Origin: Eustoma russellianum | Lineage: Eukaryota > Streptophyta > Magnoliopsida > Gentianales > Gentianaceae | Direction: 5' to 3' | Length of the DNA stretch: 64,000 nt | Assembly: GCA_036186865.1 (NCBI GenBank) | Contig: AP025043.1 | Span: 28,548,913-28,612,912, forward strand | Part shown: positions 1 through 11,379 of the stretch, in pieces | Position numbering within the stretch: position 1 is the stretch's first letter | Layout: every line of letters begins with the position of its first letter | Position numbers and translations under genes: made by a program | Notes under the pieces: model-generated | The model's database searches: none | What the model was told of the DNA's origin: nothing | The model's input: the letters and a program-made list of their open reading frames with translations, nothing else

Positions 1-52
1 AATAACATAACAACAACAACAACAACAATAAGAAGAATAATAAGAATAATAA

Positions 53-179
<127 letters not shown>

Positions 180-1049
180 GGAAGTGTGTGCCGTGTGATG
201 TAATGCGGAGAAAAAAATTAATATTTAACTAACTAAATTCTATCTCAAACCATTAATCAAACCTTATCCCTAATTTCCCTCACTTATCATCCCACCCTTA
301 TTCCCCTAATCTCTTATTAATATATATCAAACCCTAATCCTCTCCCCCTCCCTCTATCAAAACAACGACAGCCCTTCCCCCTTCTTCCCCCATCAAACTT
401 GCGGCACCAAGAAAGAAAAAAAAAGTTCTTTTGATCCAAGGCTTCAAGAGGAGTGGAAATCACAACCATATCATCACCATCCACCGTGCCTACATCGTCT
501 CTCGTATTTAAGTTCTTGCTAGGGTCGAGGTAGGTGTATACTATTTATTCCCTCAAAATGGTATGAAGTTTGCATGCTCAAAACGGTATTTTTATGTGTT
601 TATTGTTGTTCTTTTATGCTTGTTTCATTCATGATCCTATTGATGTATCACAAAGTGTTTATTTTTGTTCTTCTATTCTTGATTCGAATATGATCATGTT
701 GATGTATTCTCCTTGTGATATTAATTGTTATGTTTGTAAAGGTGGATTGCTGTTTTTTTTAGATTTCGGCAACTACATATAAAAAACAAAAAACAAAAAA
801 AATAATACAAAAGGGATTCGGCTGAACCTTGTGAATTTGAATTTTGCATATTTCGTTTATTAAAAAAATTTGGGACAACTTTCGGCGGCTTCATGCGCAT
901 ATTAAAAAAACAAAAACAAAACTATATAATAATAATAATAAAAGGGGGTGCCGATTTGGGCTGCAATTGTACAAAAAAAAATATTAATAATAAAATAATA
1001 ACAAAAGGGGTTTGGCCTTTATTTCGGCTGAACCCAATTTCCCAAGTTA

Positions 1050-1183
<134 letters not shown>

Positions 1184-2159
1184 GGGTTTGGCCAGTTCGG
1201 CTGAACCCAATTTTAAAAAAAAAGGGTAAAAATAAAATAAAATAATAAAATAAGTAGACTAAGTAATGGAGACGGACGTGGTACAGAGGGAAGTAATGGG
1301 GGCGGTTGTGTGGTGTTCCTGCATTCATGGCACGTGCATTGTATGAGGTATACTGCGTCTATAAGGCGTGGGTATCGGGATGACTTACCGTGTCTATAGG
1401 GCACCGGGGTCATGAGACATACTGCGTCTATAGGGCGTGGGTGTCTAAACGGCAAGTGGTGGCTAGAGACCACGACGATGGATTTAGGACCGGGGGCATG
1501 CATTGCATATAGGTCTAGGAGCATATTGCCTGACATATTTCTAGTTGCGTGTGACACGTTATTTGAGCATGCATCACGTACTTGCGCATTTTTATGTGGA
1601 GTGCTTTACCTTTCCGTATAAGCCATGCTATCATGTTTTATGTGTTATGTGTTGATATCTTTTTGGATATGTACTCTTTGTATTGTTTTGAGAGGCACCT
1701 ACTGGGTGATTACCATCACTCACCGCCTACTATTCCAGGTGAGACCGATAGTGCCTATGATTATATTTTCCTCGAGGATGGTGCCGATGTCGTGGAGTGG
1801 GCTGAGTGACCAGTAGATACAATTACAGCGAGGGCAGAGACGGGCTGGTTATGATATTCTTGGGGTGACATTGGCATTTCTATTTTTCAGTATTACATTG
1901 AGACATTTCTCCTAGACTTTTAATTCAGACATTGACTTTGACTTGTAGGGCCTGGTCAGCCTAATAATGATGTTTTTATTTTATTGAGGTTTATTAAATT
2001 CTAATTAGTATTGTGTTTAAATCGTTTCCGCAAAAAGGAAAAAAATTCCATGTCAACACTGACGTGTAACAGGTTGAGGTGACGCTTTGTATTCTCCTTA
2101 GTGAGATACGGCGGATGGACTGCTACCGAGGCTAGGGCTTGGGAGCGGGGCGCTACAGG

Positions 2160-2171
2160 TGGTATCAGAGC
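2160..2171 (+). other. Gypsy-1 primer-binding site
   Basis: TGGTATCAGAGC lies two bases after the LTR end. It is complementary to the 3' end of plant initiator methionine tRNA, the usual primer for minus-strand DNA synthesis of plant LTR elements. The stretch 2172-2425 that follows is a leader with no recognisable feature. Confidence 0.93.
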
Positions 2172-2425
2172 CCAGGCTTCAGATACGCCTCGGAAACGTG
2201 AAATTAGTTAGTTACCCCTAGAAATAGGTGACGACCTGTTTTCAAATGATATTTTTTTTAACTTAAATAAAATGAAGTAGACATAAGCTATGATTGGGTT
2301 TCGGGTGGTGTGTGCCGTTAGTGAGTATACGTTATAGGCTACCGTTTTGCCCTCCAATTTTATATCTCTTTACGACACTCTTAAACTTAAATTTCGTATA
2401 ACATGTTTTGACCTGTCTATAGACG

Positions 2426-3545
2426 ATGCCACCACGACGTGAACCACCAAGGAATGGAGAACATAACGGAGACGAGCATCATGGGCAAGGGGCTATCCCC
2501 CAAAACCTTGCTGATACGCTGGCCAATCTGACGGCCTTGATAGCTAATCAGCAAACACAGATGGCGCAACAGTACACTCAGATGGCACAGCAACAGGCAC
2601 AGATCGCTCAGATACTTCAGCAAACTCAACAGCAACAGCAATAACCACCACCACCACAACCGCAGCAAGGCTTGCGGTTCTACTACAGGGAGATGCAGAA
2701 CTCCCGGATACCGATGTTCAGAGGTACCACTCGGCCTGAGGAAGCCGAGATCTGGCTCAAAATGTGACCGAACAGATAAGGCTTATACAGGTACCTGCGG
2801 ATCTGAAAGTTGAGATAACGACCCCGTTTCTGGAAGGGGAAGCTGAAAGATGGTGGAATGGAGTAAAGCGTAGATTGACTCCACCGGTGACTTGGGAGCA
2901 GTTTGTGGAGGAGTATAAGAAGCACTATGTTCCGAGCAGCGCTATTCAGAGAAGGATGGCAGAGTTCCAGATGCTGACACAGGGGTCCATGACAGTCGAT
3001 CAGTATTCTGAGAAGTTTCACGAGCTGGGTCAGTACATGTCATGTATCATGGACAATGAGGAGGCCAAGATGCTGAAGNNNNNNNNNNATTCGAGGGACT
3101 ACTGGAGGTATGCAGACGGGTTGAGAGGAACTTGGATAGAGCTGCTGCACTGGATAGACTTAAGAGACCTCGTGAGGAATTGCATGCGGGCAAATCAGGA
3201 AGATGGCTGAAGGTGCCCCGACGCCCTCAGTCCGGGCAACCTTTCCGACCAAAGCGACAGCAGGGTACAGCGAGTCAGATACCGATGATTGAGGGACCAC
3301 TACCGACTGATGCGCAGCCAGTGAGAGCTGTGGCACCTGCCTCACAGTGTACACTGTGCGGACGTATTCATCCGGGGCAATGTTGGAAGGCTCAGAGGGC
3401 TTGCTATAATTGTGGGAAGCAAGGACATCTCACCAGGGAATGCTCTGCCACCCGCTCAAGTAAATTCGCAGACTCAGGCACAACAGGGAACCCGAGGCCA
3501 GACCAATGCTCGGGTCCATGCGATGACAGATGCAGAGGTCGAGGA
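2426..3545 (+). pseudogene. Gypsy-1 gag (broken)
   Basis: Gag forms the virus-like particle and binds element RNA. The frame starts at ATG 2426 (MPPRREPPR) and runs through a Gln-rich stretch that ends in an in-frame TAA at 2642, where the repeat predicts another CAA. The capsid-like gag domain follows in another frame from about 2764, with GEAERWWNG and QYSEKFHELG. It is interrupted by a ten-N gap (3079-3088). A zinc knuckle CYNCGKQGHLTREC (CX2CX4HX4C) lies at 3402-3443, just after a short CTLCGRIH zinc-like motif. At least two frameshifts separate these parts. Family identity is secure, but the gene is not intact. Confidence 0.88.
3079..3088. other. Assembly gap (10 N) inside gag
   Basis: Ten consecutive N. 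The gag frame changes across it, so the true number of missing bases is unknown. Confidence 0.99.
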
Positions 3546-3565
3546 GTCAGGCGACGTGGTTACAG

Positions 3566-3654
3566 GTATATTTATTTAAATATTTAAATTCGAAGTTGCA
3601 TTAAATTCTGTACGTTGCCATTGCATGTTAGGTGCTAAACCTTAAATGTGTTAG
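3566..3654 (+). other. Putative intron A in Gypsy-1 (before protease)
   Basis: An 89-bp AT-rich insert that begins GTATAT and ends TTAG. Joining the flanks gives the uninterrupted reading DVVTG-VILINK into the protease. Gypsy-3 has the same junction with no insert (about 54235). Confidence 0.7.
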
Positions 3655-4496
3655 GTGTGATTTTAATTAACAAAGTACCAGCCAATGTTCTGTTCGATAG
3701 TGGGGCGAGTCACTCGTTTATGTCAAAGAGGTTTGCCAAGAATCTGGATGTTCTCCCTGAATGGCTTGAGACTCCCTATCGTATACAAGCCGCTGGCGAC
3801 CAAGTACTCGTGTCCCATCATCAATATAAGGGATGTGAATTGGAGATTAACGATCTGCAGTTCTCTGCGACCTTAATACCGATCCGGATGCATGACTTTG
3901 ACATTATTCTGGGCATGGACTTTTTGGCAAAGTATCATGCCAATGTTGATTGCCGGCGACTCCAGGTCAGCATGAAGACACCGGAGTTGTGGGAAACTAC
4001 TTTTCAAGGGAACTCTAAATTGAAGAAGGCACCTCAGAAGATCTATCTGACTGCAGCTCATGCTTTCTGAGCACTAAGAAAAGGAGGAGAGGGATTTCTG
4101 ATTTTCTCAATGGGTGCCGAGCAGGAGGTTCCGCAGATTGACTGAATTCTCGTAGTGAGGGAATTTACAGACGTTTTCCCTGAAGAGTTACCAGGACTAC
4201 CCCCAGAAAGAGAAGTAGAGTTCGAGATCAATCTTGTACCTGGTGCTAAACCCATTTCCAGGGCACCCTACCGCATGGCACCAGCAGAACTCAAGGAGTT
4301 GAAGGAGCAGTTACAGGAACTGCTGGACCGTAAATTTATTCGACCCAGTGTATCACCTCGGGGTGCTCCAGTCCTGTTTGTGAAAAAGAAGGATGGAAGC
4401 ATGAGATTATGCATAGATTACCGGGAGCTCAATAAGATCACCATCAAGAACAAGTATCCATTACCTCGAATCGAGGATCTCTTTGATCAGCTACGG

Positions 4497-4573
4497 GTAA
4501 TGATAAATTTGGAGTTATAACTTAAACTTTTAGGTTACTCGTTAAATTGCACCACTAACAAAATTTCTTTCAG
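4497..4573 (+). other. Putative intron B in Gypsy-1 (inside RT)
   Basis: A 77-bp insert that begins GTAATG and ends TTTCTTTCAG, an excellent plant acceptor. It falls between DLFDQL and GARVF of the conserved reverse-transcriptase palm. Removing it restores the frame at the join; an unrelated one-base loss follows about 16 bases later. Confidence 0.72.
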
Positions 4574-5252
4574 GGGGCTAGAGTATTTCCAAAATTGATT
4601 TGCGATCCGGTTACCATCAGTTGAGGATCAAATCAGGGGATACAGCAAAGACTGCTTTCCGAACACGTTATGGCCACTACGAATTCCTGGTTATGCCTTT
4701 CGGATTGAAAAAACGCCCCAGCCGCCTTTATGGACCTAATGAACACAGTATTTCGAAAACAGTTGGATAAGTTCGTAGTTGTGTTCATCGACGATATCCT
4801 TATATACTCCCCTGACGAAGATACTCATGCGGAGCATTTGAGGGAGGTTCTAGAGACCCTTCGGAGAAACAAATTGTACGCCAAGTTCAGTAAATGTGAG
4901 TTTTGGTTGAAGAGCGTAGCCTTTTTGGGTCATGTGGTCTCTGAAGAGGGAATTTCTGTGGATCCAAAGAAGGTAGAGGCGATCACTGAGTGGCCTAGAC
5001 CCACTAATGTGACCGAAGTAAGGAGCTTTCTCGGTCTGGCTGGATACTACAGGAAGTTTGTAGAGGGCTTCTCATCTATTGCAGTGCCTCTGAGCCGATT
5101 GACGCAGAAGAAGTCGAAGTTTGAATGGACCGTCGAGTGCGAGCAGAGCTTCGCTGAATTAAAAAGGAGACTGACCACAGCCCCTATTCTTGCTCAGCCA
5201 TCCGCGTCAGAAGGGTTTGTCATTTACAGTGACGCTTCTAAGAACGGGCTAG

Positions 5253-5319
5253 GTAAATGTATATAATTTCAATTGATTTTGTATACAATTAAAGACGTGG
5301 TCTAACTTCGGTATTACAG
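5253..5319 (+). other. Putative intron C in Gypsy-1 (RT/RNase H junction)
   Basis: A 67-bp insert that begins GTAAATG and ends TATTACAG. It splits a Gly codon in the RNase H start (YSDASKNGLG-CVLMQ). A 68-bp insert with GTACGT...TTGTAG sits at the same codon in Gypsy-3 (53634-53701). Confidence 0.82.
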
Positions 5320-7200
5320 GATGCGTGTTGATGCAAAATGACAGGGTCATTGCGTATGCTTCACGACAGCTAAAGCCCTATGAGCAGAACTATTCGACGC
5401 ATGATCTGGAGCTAGCAGCGGTGGTGTTCGCACTGAAAATCTGGCGCCACTATTTATATGGAGTGAAGTGCGAGGTGTTCACTGATCATAAAAGCCTTAA
5501 GTATCTGTTCATGCAAAAGGAGTTGAACATGCGCCAAAGGAGATGGTTAGAGTTATTGAAAGATTATGATTTGACCATCAGCTATCATCCAGGGAAGGCC
5601 AATCGGGTTACGGATGCCTTAAGTAGAAAATCGAGCCATGCTCGGCAGGCGACTCTAGAAAGGGAAAATGGCAGAGTTTGACTTGGATCTTGTGGATTCT
5701 ACTGCAGATGTTCTGGCAGCACTGATTATCACTCCAACTCTGATGGATCAGATTAAGGAAGCACAGAAAGATGACGCCGCAATTAGGGATATCCAAGAAA
5801 GAATGCTGACCAGCCAGGTGGATGGATTTCAGGTTCATGATGACAGTAGTATGTGGTACCAAGGAAGGTTGTGCGTGCCGGATGTTGAGGACCTCAGGAG
5901 GGAATTGTTGAAAGAAGCACATAATTCAAAATTGTCTATCCATCCTGGTGCTACAAAAATGTATAATGATCTGAAGAAACATTATTGGTGGAATGGCATG
6001 AAGAGGCACATCGCTGAGTTTGTGGAAAGGTGCCTTGTTGCCAGCAAGTTAAGGCAGAACATCAGAGGCCGGGTGGACTGATGCGACCACTGGAGATACC
6101 CAAATGGAAGTGAGAGCATGTAACAATGGACTTTGTAGTTGGACTTCCGAAGACAAGAAATGGAATGATATGATATGGGTATTCGTGGATCGATTGACAA
6201 AATCTGCTCATTTCTTACCTATCCCTACCGGACTTACTATGGAGAGGTTGGTGACTATGTACATCGACAACATTGTCTGCCTTCATGGAGTGCCAGTCAG
6301 CATAGTATCTGATCGTGATCCGAAGTTTACTTCTCAGTTCTGGGCAGCCTGTCAGAAGAGAATGGGGACTGAGCTACGATTGAGCACTGCCTTCCACCCT
6401 CAGACCGATGGGCAGTCTGAGAGGACCATTCAGACCCTGGAGGACATGCTGAGGGCGTGCGCGTTGGATTTCAAGGGGAACTGGGACAGCATGCTTAAGT
6501 TGATTGAGTTCTCCAATAATAACAGTCATCACAGTGCCATAGGCATGGCACCCATTCGAGGCCTTGTATGGACGTAAGTGTAGGTCACCTGTTCACTGGG
6601 ACGAGGTTGGCGAGCGTGTGTTGACGGCCCCTGAGATAATTGAGCAAACTAAAGAAAAGGTTGAAACTGATTCGTGAACGTCTTAAGACGGCTCAGGATA
6701 GAAGCAAGAGTTGGGCCGACATGAAGAGACGACCTTTGGAGTTCGAGGAGGGAGAAAAAGTCTATCTTAAGGTATCACCTATGAAGGGTGTGACACGTTT
6801 TGGAGTTAAAGGGAAGTTGAAGCCTCGTTTTATTGGACCTTATGAGATACTCGAGAAGGTTGGAGACTTGGCCTATAGACTGGCGCTACCCCGATGCTTG
6901 GCTCAGGTGCACAATGTATTTCACGTCTCACAGTTGAGGAGGTACGTATCGGACCCAAGTCATGTGTTACATGCTCAGCCACTTAAGATCAGGCCAGTTG
7001 CTTCCTATGAAGAGGTACCGATCCGAATTCTTGATCGGAAGGATCAGGAGCTAAGAAGGAGGATTATTCCCTATGTCAAAGTTCCAATGGAGCAACCACC
7101 GGGAGAATGAAGCGACATGGGAACTAGAAGAGCAAATGCGCGACCGCTACCCCCACCTCTTTGAGTAAGGTACGACAAGTTTCGGGGTCGAAACTTTTGT

Positions 7201-7212
7201 AAGGGGGTAGGA
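7201..7212 (+). other. Gypsy-1 polypurine tract
   Basis: AAGGGGGTAGGA abuts the TG that begins the 3' LTR. It is the usual plus-strand primer site. Confidence 0.9.
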
Positions 7213-7263
7213 TGTTATGCCGTATAATAATATAATAATAATAATAATAATAATAATATAATA

Positions 7264-7331
<68 letters not shown>

Positions 7332-8143
7332 TAATAATAAATAAATGGAAGTGTGTGCCGTGTGATGTAATGCGGAGAAAAAATTAATATTTGAACTAAC
7401 TAAATTCTATCTCAAACCATTAATCAAACTTTATCCCTAATTTCCCTCACTTATCATCCCACCCTTATTCCCCTAATCTCTTATTAATATATATCAAACC
7501 CTAATCCCCCCCTCTCTCTATCAAAACAACGACAGCCCTTCCCCCTTCTTCCCCCATCAAACTTGCGGCACCAAGAAAGAAAAAAAAAGTTCTTTTGATC
7601 CAAGGCTTCAAGAGGAGTGGAAATCACAACCATATCATCACCATCACCCGTGCCTACATCGTCTCTCGTAATTTAAGTTCTTGCTAGGGTCGAGGTAGGT
7701 GCATACTATTTATTCCCTCAAAATGGTATGAAGTTTGCATGCTCAAAACGGTATTTTTATGTGTTTATTATTGTTCTTTTATGCTTGTTTCATTCATGAT
7801 CCTATTGATGTATCACAAAGTGTTTATTTTTGTTCTTCTATTCCTGATTCGAATATGATCCTGTTGATGTATTCTCCTTGTGATATTAATTGTTTATGTT
7901 TGTAAAGGTGGATTGCTGTTTTTTTTAGATTTCGGCAACTACATATAAAAAAACAAAAAAATAATACAAAAGGGATTCGGCTGAACCTTGTGAATTTGAA
8001 TTCTACATATTTCATTTATTAACAAAATTTCTGGACGCAACTTTCGGCGGCTTTCATGCGCATATTAAAAACAAACCTATATAATATAATAATAATAATA
8101 ATAATATAATAATAATAATAATAATAATAATATAATAATAATA

Positions 8144-8178
<35 letters not shown>

Positions 8179-8317
8179 TAATAATAAAAAAGGGGGGTGC
8201 CGATTTGGGCAGCAATTGTACAAAAAAAATATTAATAATAAATAATAACAAAAGGGGTTTGGCCTTTATTTCGGCTGAACCAATTTCCCAAGTTTAAATA
8301 ATATAATAATAATAATA

Positions 8318-8352
<35 letters not shown>

Positions 8353-8417
8353 TAATAATAATAACTAATAATGAATGATGATGAGTGATGATGATGATGA
8401 TATGATGATGATGAGAT

Positions 8418-8449
<32 letters not shown>

Positions 8450-8467
8450 CTGATGATGATGATGATG

Positions 8468-8515
<48 letters not shown>

Positions 8516-9546
8516 TAATAATAATAATCCTAATCCTATACTCTAATAAATAATAATAAGGGCAAAGGGTTTGGCCAGTTCGGCTGAACCCAATTTTAAA
8601 AAAAAGGTAAAAATAAAATAAAATCATAAATAAGTAGACTAAGTAATGGGAGACGGACGTGGTACAGAGGGAAGTAATGGGGGCGGCTGTGTGGTGTTCC
8701 TGCATTCATGGCACGTGATTGCATGAGGTATACTGCGTCTATAGGGCGTGGGTATCGGGATGACTTAACCGTGTTTATAGGGCACGGGGTCATGAGACAT
8801 ACTGCGTCTATAGGGCGTGGGTTGTCCAAACGGCAAGTGGTGGCTAGAGACCACGACGCTGGATTTAGGACCCGGGGGCATGCATTGCATATAGGTTCTA
8901 GGAGCATATTGCCTGACATATTTCTAGTTGCATGTGACACGTTATTTGAGCATGTATCACGTATTTGCGCATTTTTATGTGGAGTGCTTTTACCTTTCCG
9001 TATAAGCCATGCTATCATGTTTTATGTGTTATGTGTTGATATCTTTTTGGGTATGTACTCTTTGTATTGTTTTGAGAGGCACCTACTGGGTGATTACCAT
9101 CACTCACCGCCTACTATTCCAGGTGAGACTGATAGTGCCTATGATTATATTTTCCTCGAGGATGGTGCCGATGTCGTGGAGTGGGCTGAGTGACCAGTAG
9201 ATACAATTACAGTGAGGGCAGAGACGGGCTGGTTATGATATTCTTGGGGTGACATTGGCATTTCTATTTTTTCAGTATTACATTGAGACATTTCTCCTAG
9301 ACTTTTAATTCAGACATTGACTTTGACTTGTAGGGACTGGTCAGCCTAATATGATGTTTTTATTTTATTGAGGTTCATTAAATTCTAATTAGTATTGTGT
9401 TTAAATCGTTTCCGCAAAAAGGAAAAAAAAATTTCCATGTCAACACTGACGTGTAACAGGTTGAGGTGACGCTTTGTATTCTCCTTAGTGAGATACGGCG
9501 GGTACAACTGCTACCGAGACTAGGGCTTGGGAGCGGGACGCTTACA
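7213..9546 (+). repeat. Gypsy-1 3' LTR
   Basis: It starts TGTTATGCC and ends GCTTACA, and is colinear with 1-2157. It contains TAA tracts at about 7224-7344 and 8083-8190, and a TAA/GAT compound tract at about 8297-8540. The rest is close to the 5' copy with scattered substitutions and one-base indels. Confidence 0.93.
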
Positions 9547-9737
9547 ATCTACTCCTGTACACAATTTTTTTTTTTAAATAAAGAAGACGAAATTCTGGCA
9601 AAACAAAGAATTTATGAAGATTTGAAACTGAGAAGAATTTAAGAATGAAAAGGATTTTTTTCTCCCTCTTTCTTGGTATGACCGCCGATAGGGGGAGGGG
9701 AGGGAAGGTTTTAATTGAATATGTGCTTTCACAATAT
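9547..9737. other. Flank without a gene
   Basis: AT-rich DNA right of Gypsy-1. I see no coding similarity. The pyrimidine/purine runs are simple sequence. Confidence 0.6.
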
Positions 9738-9924
9738 GCGGATGAGATCTGACGAGGGCTTCATATGAGGCAAAATATGAGGCCTCCAATTACGCGACGA
9801 CACGTGTACAAAAGGGCCTACTATTTACCTTTTTTTTTCCTTTTTTAAAAAAAAAGCTCTCTATTATACACATGACGTCGCATGATTGGAAGCCTCATAT
9901 TTTGCCTCCTCAGATCTCATCCGC
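9738..9924. mobile_element. Fold-back (MITE-like) inverted repeat
   Basis: The left arm begins GCGGATGAGATCTGA and the right arm ends TCAGATCTCATCCGC, its exact reverse complement. Further inside, CAAAATATGAGGC and a TCCAAT...GCGACG block pair with GCCTCATATTTTG and CGTCGC...ATTGGA. The arms are about 50-60 bp and the loop about 80 bp. No transposase is encoded and no clear target duplication is visible, so the superfamily is unknown. Confidence 0.7.
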
Positions 9925-10328
9925 ACAACATGATGGTCAATGACTGTTATCTTGTAATCCAAAGAGTCATAGAGTCCTCGTATCATGTCATAAAAACGAT
10001 GAAAATAAAGCATCAACAAATACGATAATAACATCACAAATCTTTCAATGAATGTCTATAATCAAAGAGGTATTTGACAGCTCAAATAAAATCTAACTAG
10101 TCATCAACTCAGTACATCCATAAAAACCTCGTAAAGGAATAAACTCAAATAGTCTCTTAAGCAACTCAATGTCATAATAATATAAATCATTGCCATAACT
10201 CCAGCCGGGTAAACTCTTTATATGTTCATTCATCTGAAATAGATAGTCAATATAATTAGGTGAGTTTTACATGCTTAAAAGAACAATCATCATTATTTAA
10301 TAAATTTCGTGTATATCTTCATGGGTTT
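9925..10328. other. AT-rich stretch without a gene
   Basis: No reading frame or motif I recognise. It could be part of an old, unassigned LTR. Confidence 0.5.
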
Positions 10329-10337
10329 GATGTTGAT

Positions 10338-11370
10338 GAGGCCGAGATCGCTTACCGGGTAGATCAGAGATGACCCGAGTGTTATGCCGTTAATCTTCTG
10401 TATGAATCCATCAATGGAGCCTGAGAAAGAAGAAAAACGTTAAAGGTCTCAGGGCGCTGCCCCGGAAAAAACCCTCTGACGCTTAAGTCAGTTATGGGTA
10501 TTTTGTCTATGCAATTTATGCTGGAATAGAGGTTTAGATGAAACCTGAAAAGGATCTCACTGAGTTTGTGAGTTTAGTGTCATGGCCGAGATGGAGTTCT
10601 GGAAGTAATGTTCCAATTGTTCTCCAAGAATTCGGATCCCCTCCCTCGTCTGGGTAGAGGAGTATTTATACTTTAGATTGTGGAGGTCTGACCCCCTGCC
10701 TAGTTAATGAGACGGTGATGTGGCTGAGATGGCGGTCTAATCCGTTGCAGAGATGCAGTGCGATGGGACTAAAGCCTGAGACCGTAGCTGTTCTGTAGGT
10801 CGGTATGTAATGATGTTCTTGTCCTGGACCAATCATCGTTTGCCATTTGGAAAGTTATTCTGCAGAGCCGCTTAGTGGGTCCCAGCAGACGATTGAGAAT
10901 ATCTTCTCTTGACCTTATCCGATGGTTTAGCGTGGCAAAACCAATACGGGGCCGTGGCCGAGGCCGAGATGATGAATCATTCTATCGAGGTTGACTGTAA
11001 ATATACGACTTTGCCGTGCCGAGATGAAATATTCTGAAGTGTTACGCAAGCCTTCGCTTCTACAATTCTTGACCATGTATCAACAAGTGTCGGCCCGACT
11101 TAGACACGTGGCCGAGCTGAACAGGATTTATAGTGGATTTTGCCTTAGCCATTTTAATAGACTTTAGGAAGCTTGTGAAGAAGTGCATCCTCGCCGAGCT
11201 ACAGTTCAGACTGGATGTCGGGGTGCAAACCCTTGATGATAAGAGTATAACCAAAATGTAGTTTGGCCGAGCAACAGGCTTTTGTGCCGACCTGCGGGAC
11301 TTTAACACTTTATGTCCAAAATCTACCGTTGACTGTTGTTGACTGACATGTAATTATTTCGGTTCATTAG
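10338..11370. mobile_element. GC-richer insert-like block between 9-bp direct repeats
   Basis: About 1 kb, clearly richer in GC than its surroundings, with many copies of the word CCGAG (for example 10340, 10586, 10956, 11018, 11110). GATGTTGAT is present immediately left (10329-10337) and right (11371-11379). A 9-bp target duplication is typical of Mutator-like elements, but no terminal inverted repeats are seen. Solo-LTR origin is an alternative. No protein is encoded. Confidence 0.35.
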
Positions 11371-11379
11371 GATGTTGAT

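Larger units (their letters stand above)
3655..7168 (+). pseudogene. Gypsy-1 pol: protease, RT, RNase H, integrase (broken, intron-bearing)
   Basis: The aspartic protease motif VLFDSGASHSF has its catalytic DSG at 3696. Reverse transcriptase begins near 4160, continues after a 77-bp intron, and shows FIDDILIYS with the two catalytic Asp at 4790-4795. RNase H resumes after a 67-bp intron at 5320 (FTDHKSLKYLF). Integrase follows with a degraded HHCC finger (about 5900-6050) and the core VDRLTKSAHFLP at about 6187. The tail ends at a TAA at 7166-7168 with the ATWELEEQMR/YPHLF block typical of chromodomain-bearing elements. Frameshifts: one base lost near 4590, an extra A in the A-run 4708-4713, one base lost in the zinc finger (about 6035), one near 6110 and one near 6555. 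It is not functional as read. Confidence 0.9.

Noticed and set aside
2160..2171. tRNA gene suggested by the initiator-tRNA match (also at 25847, 55110 and 61027)
   Set aside because: Only 11-12 bases match, and each abuts an LTR. They are primer-binding sites.
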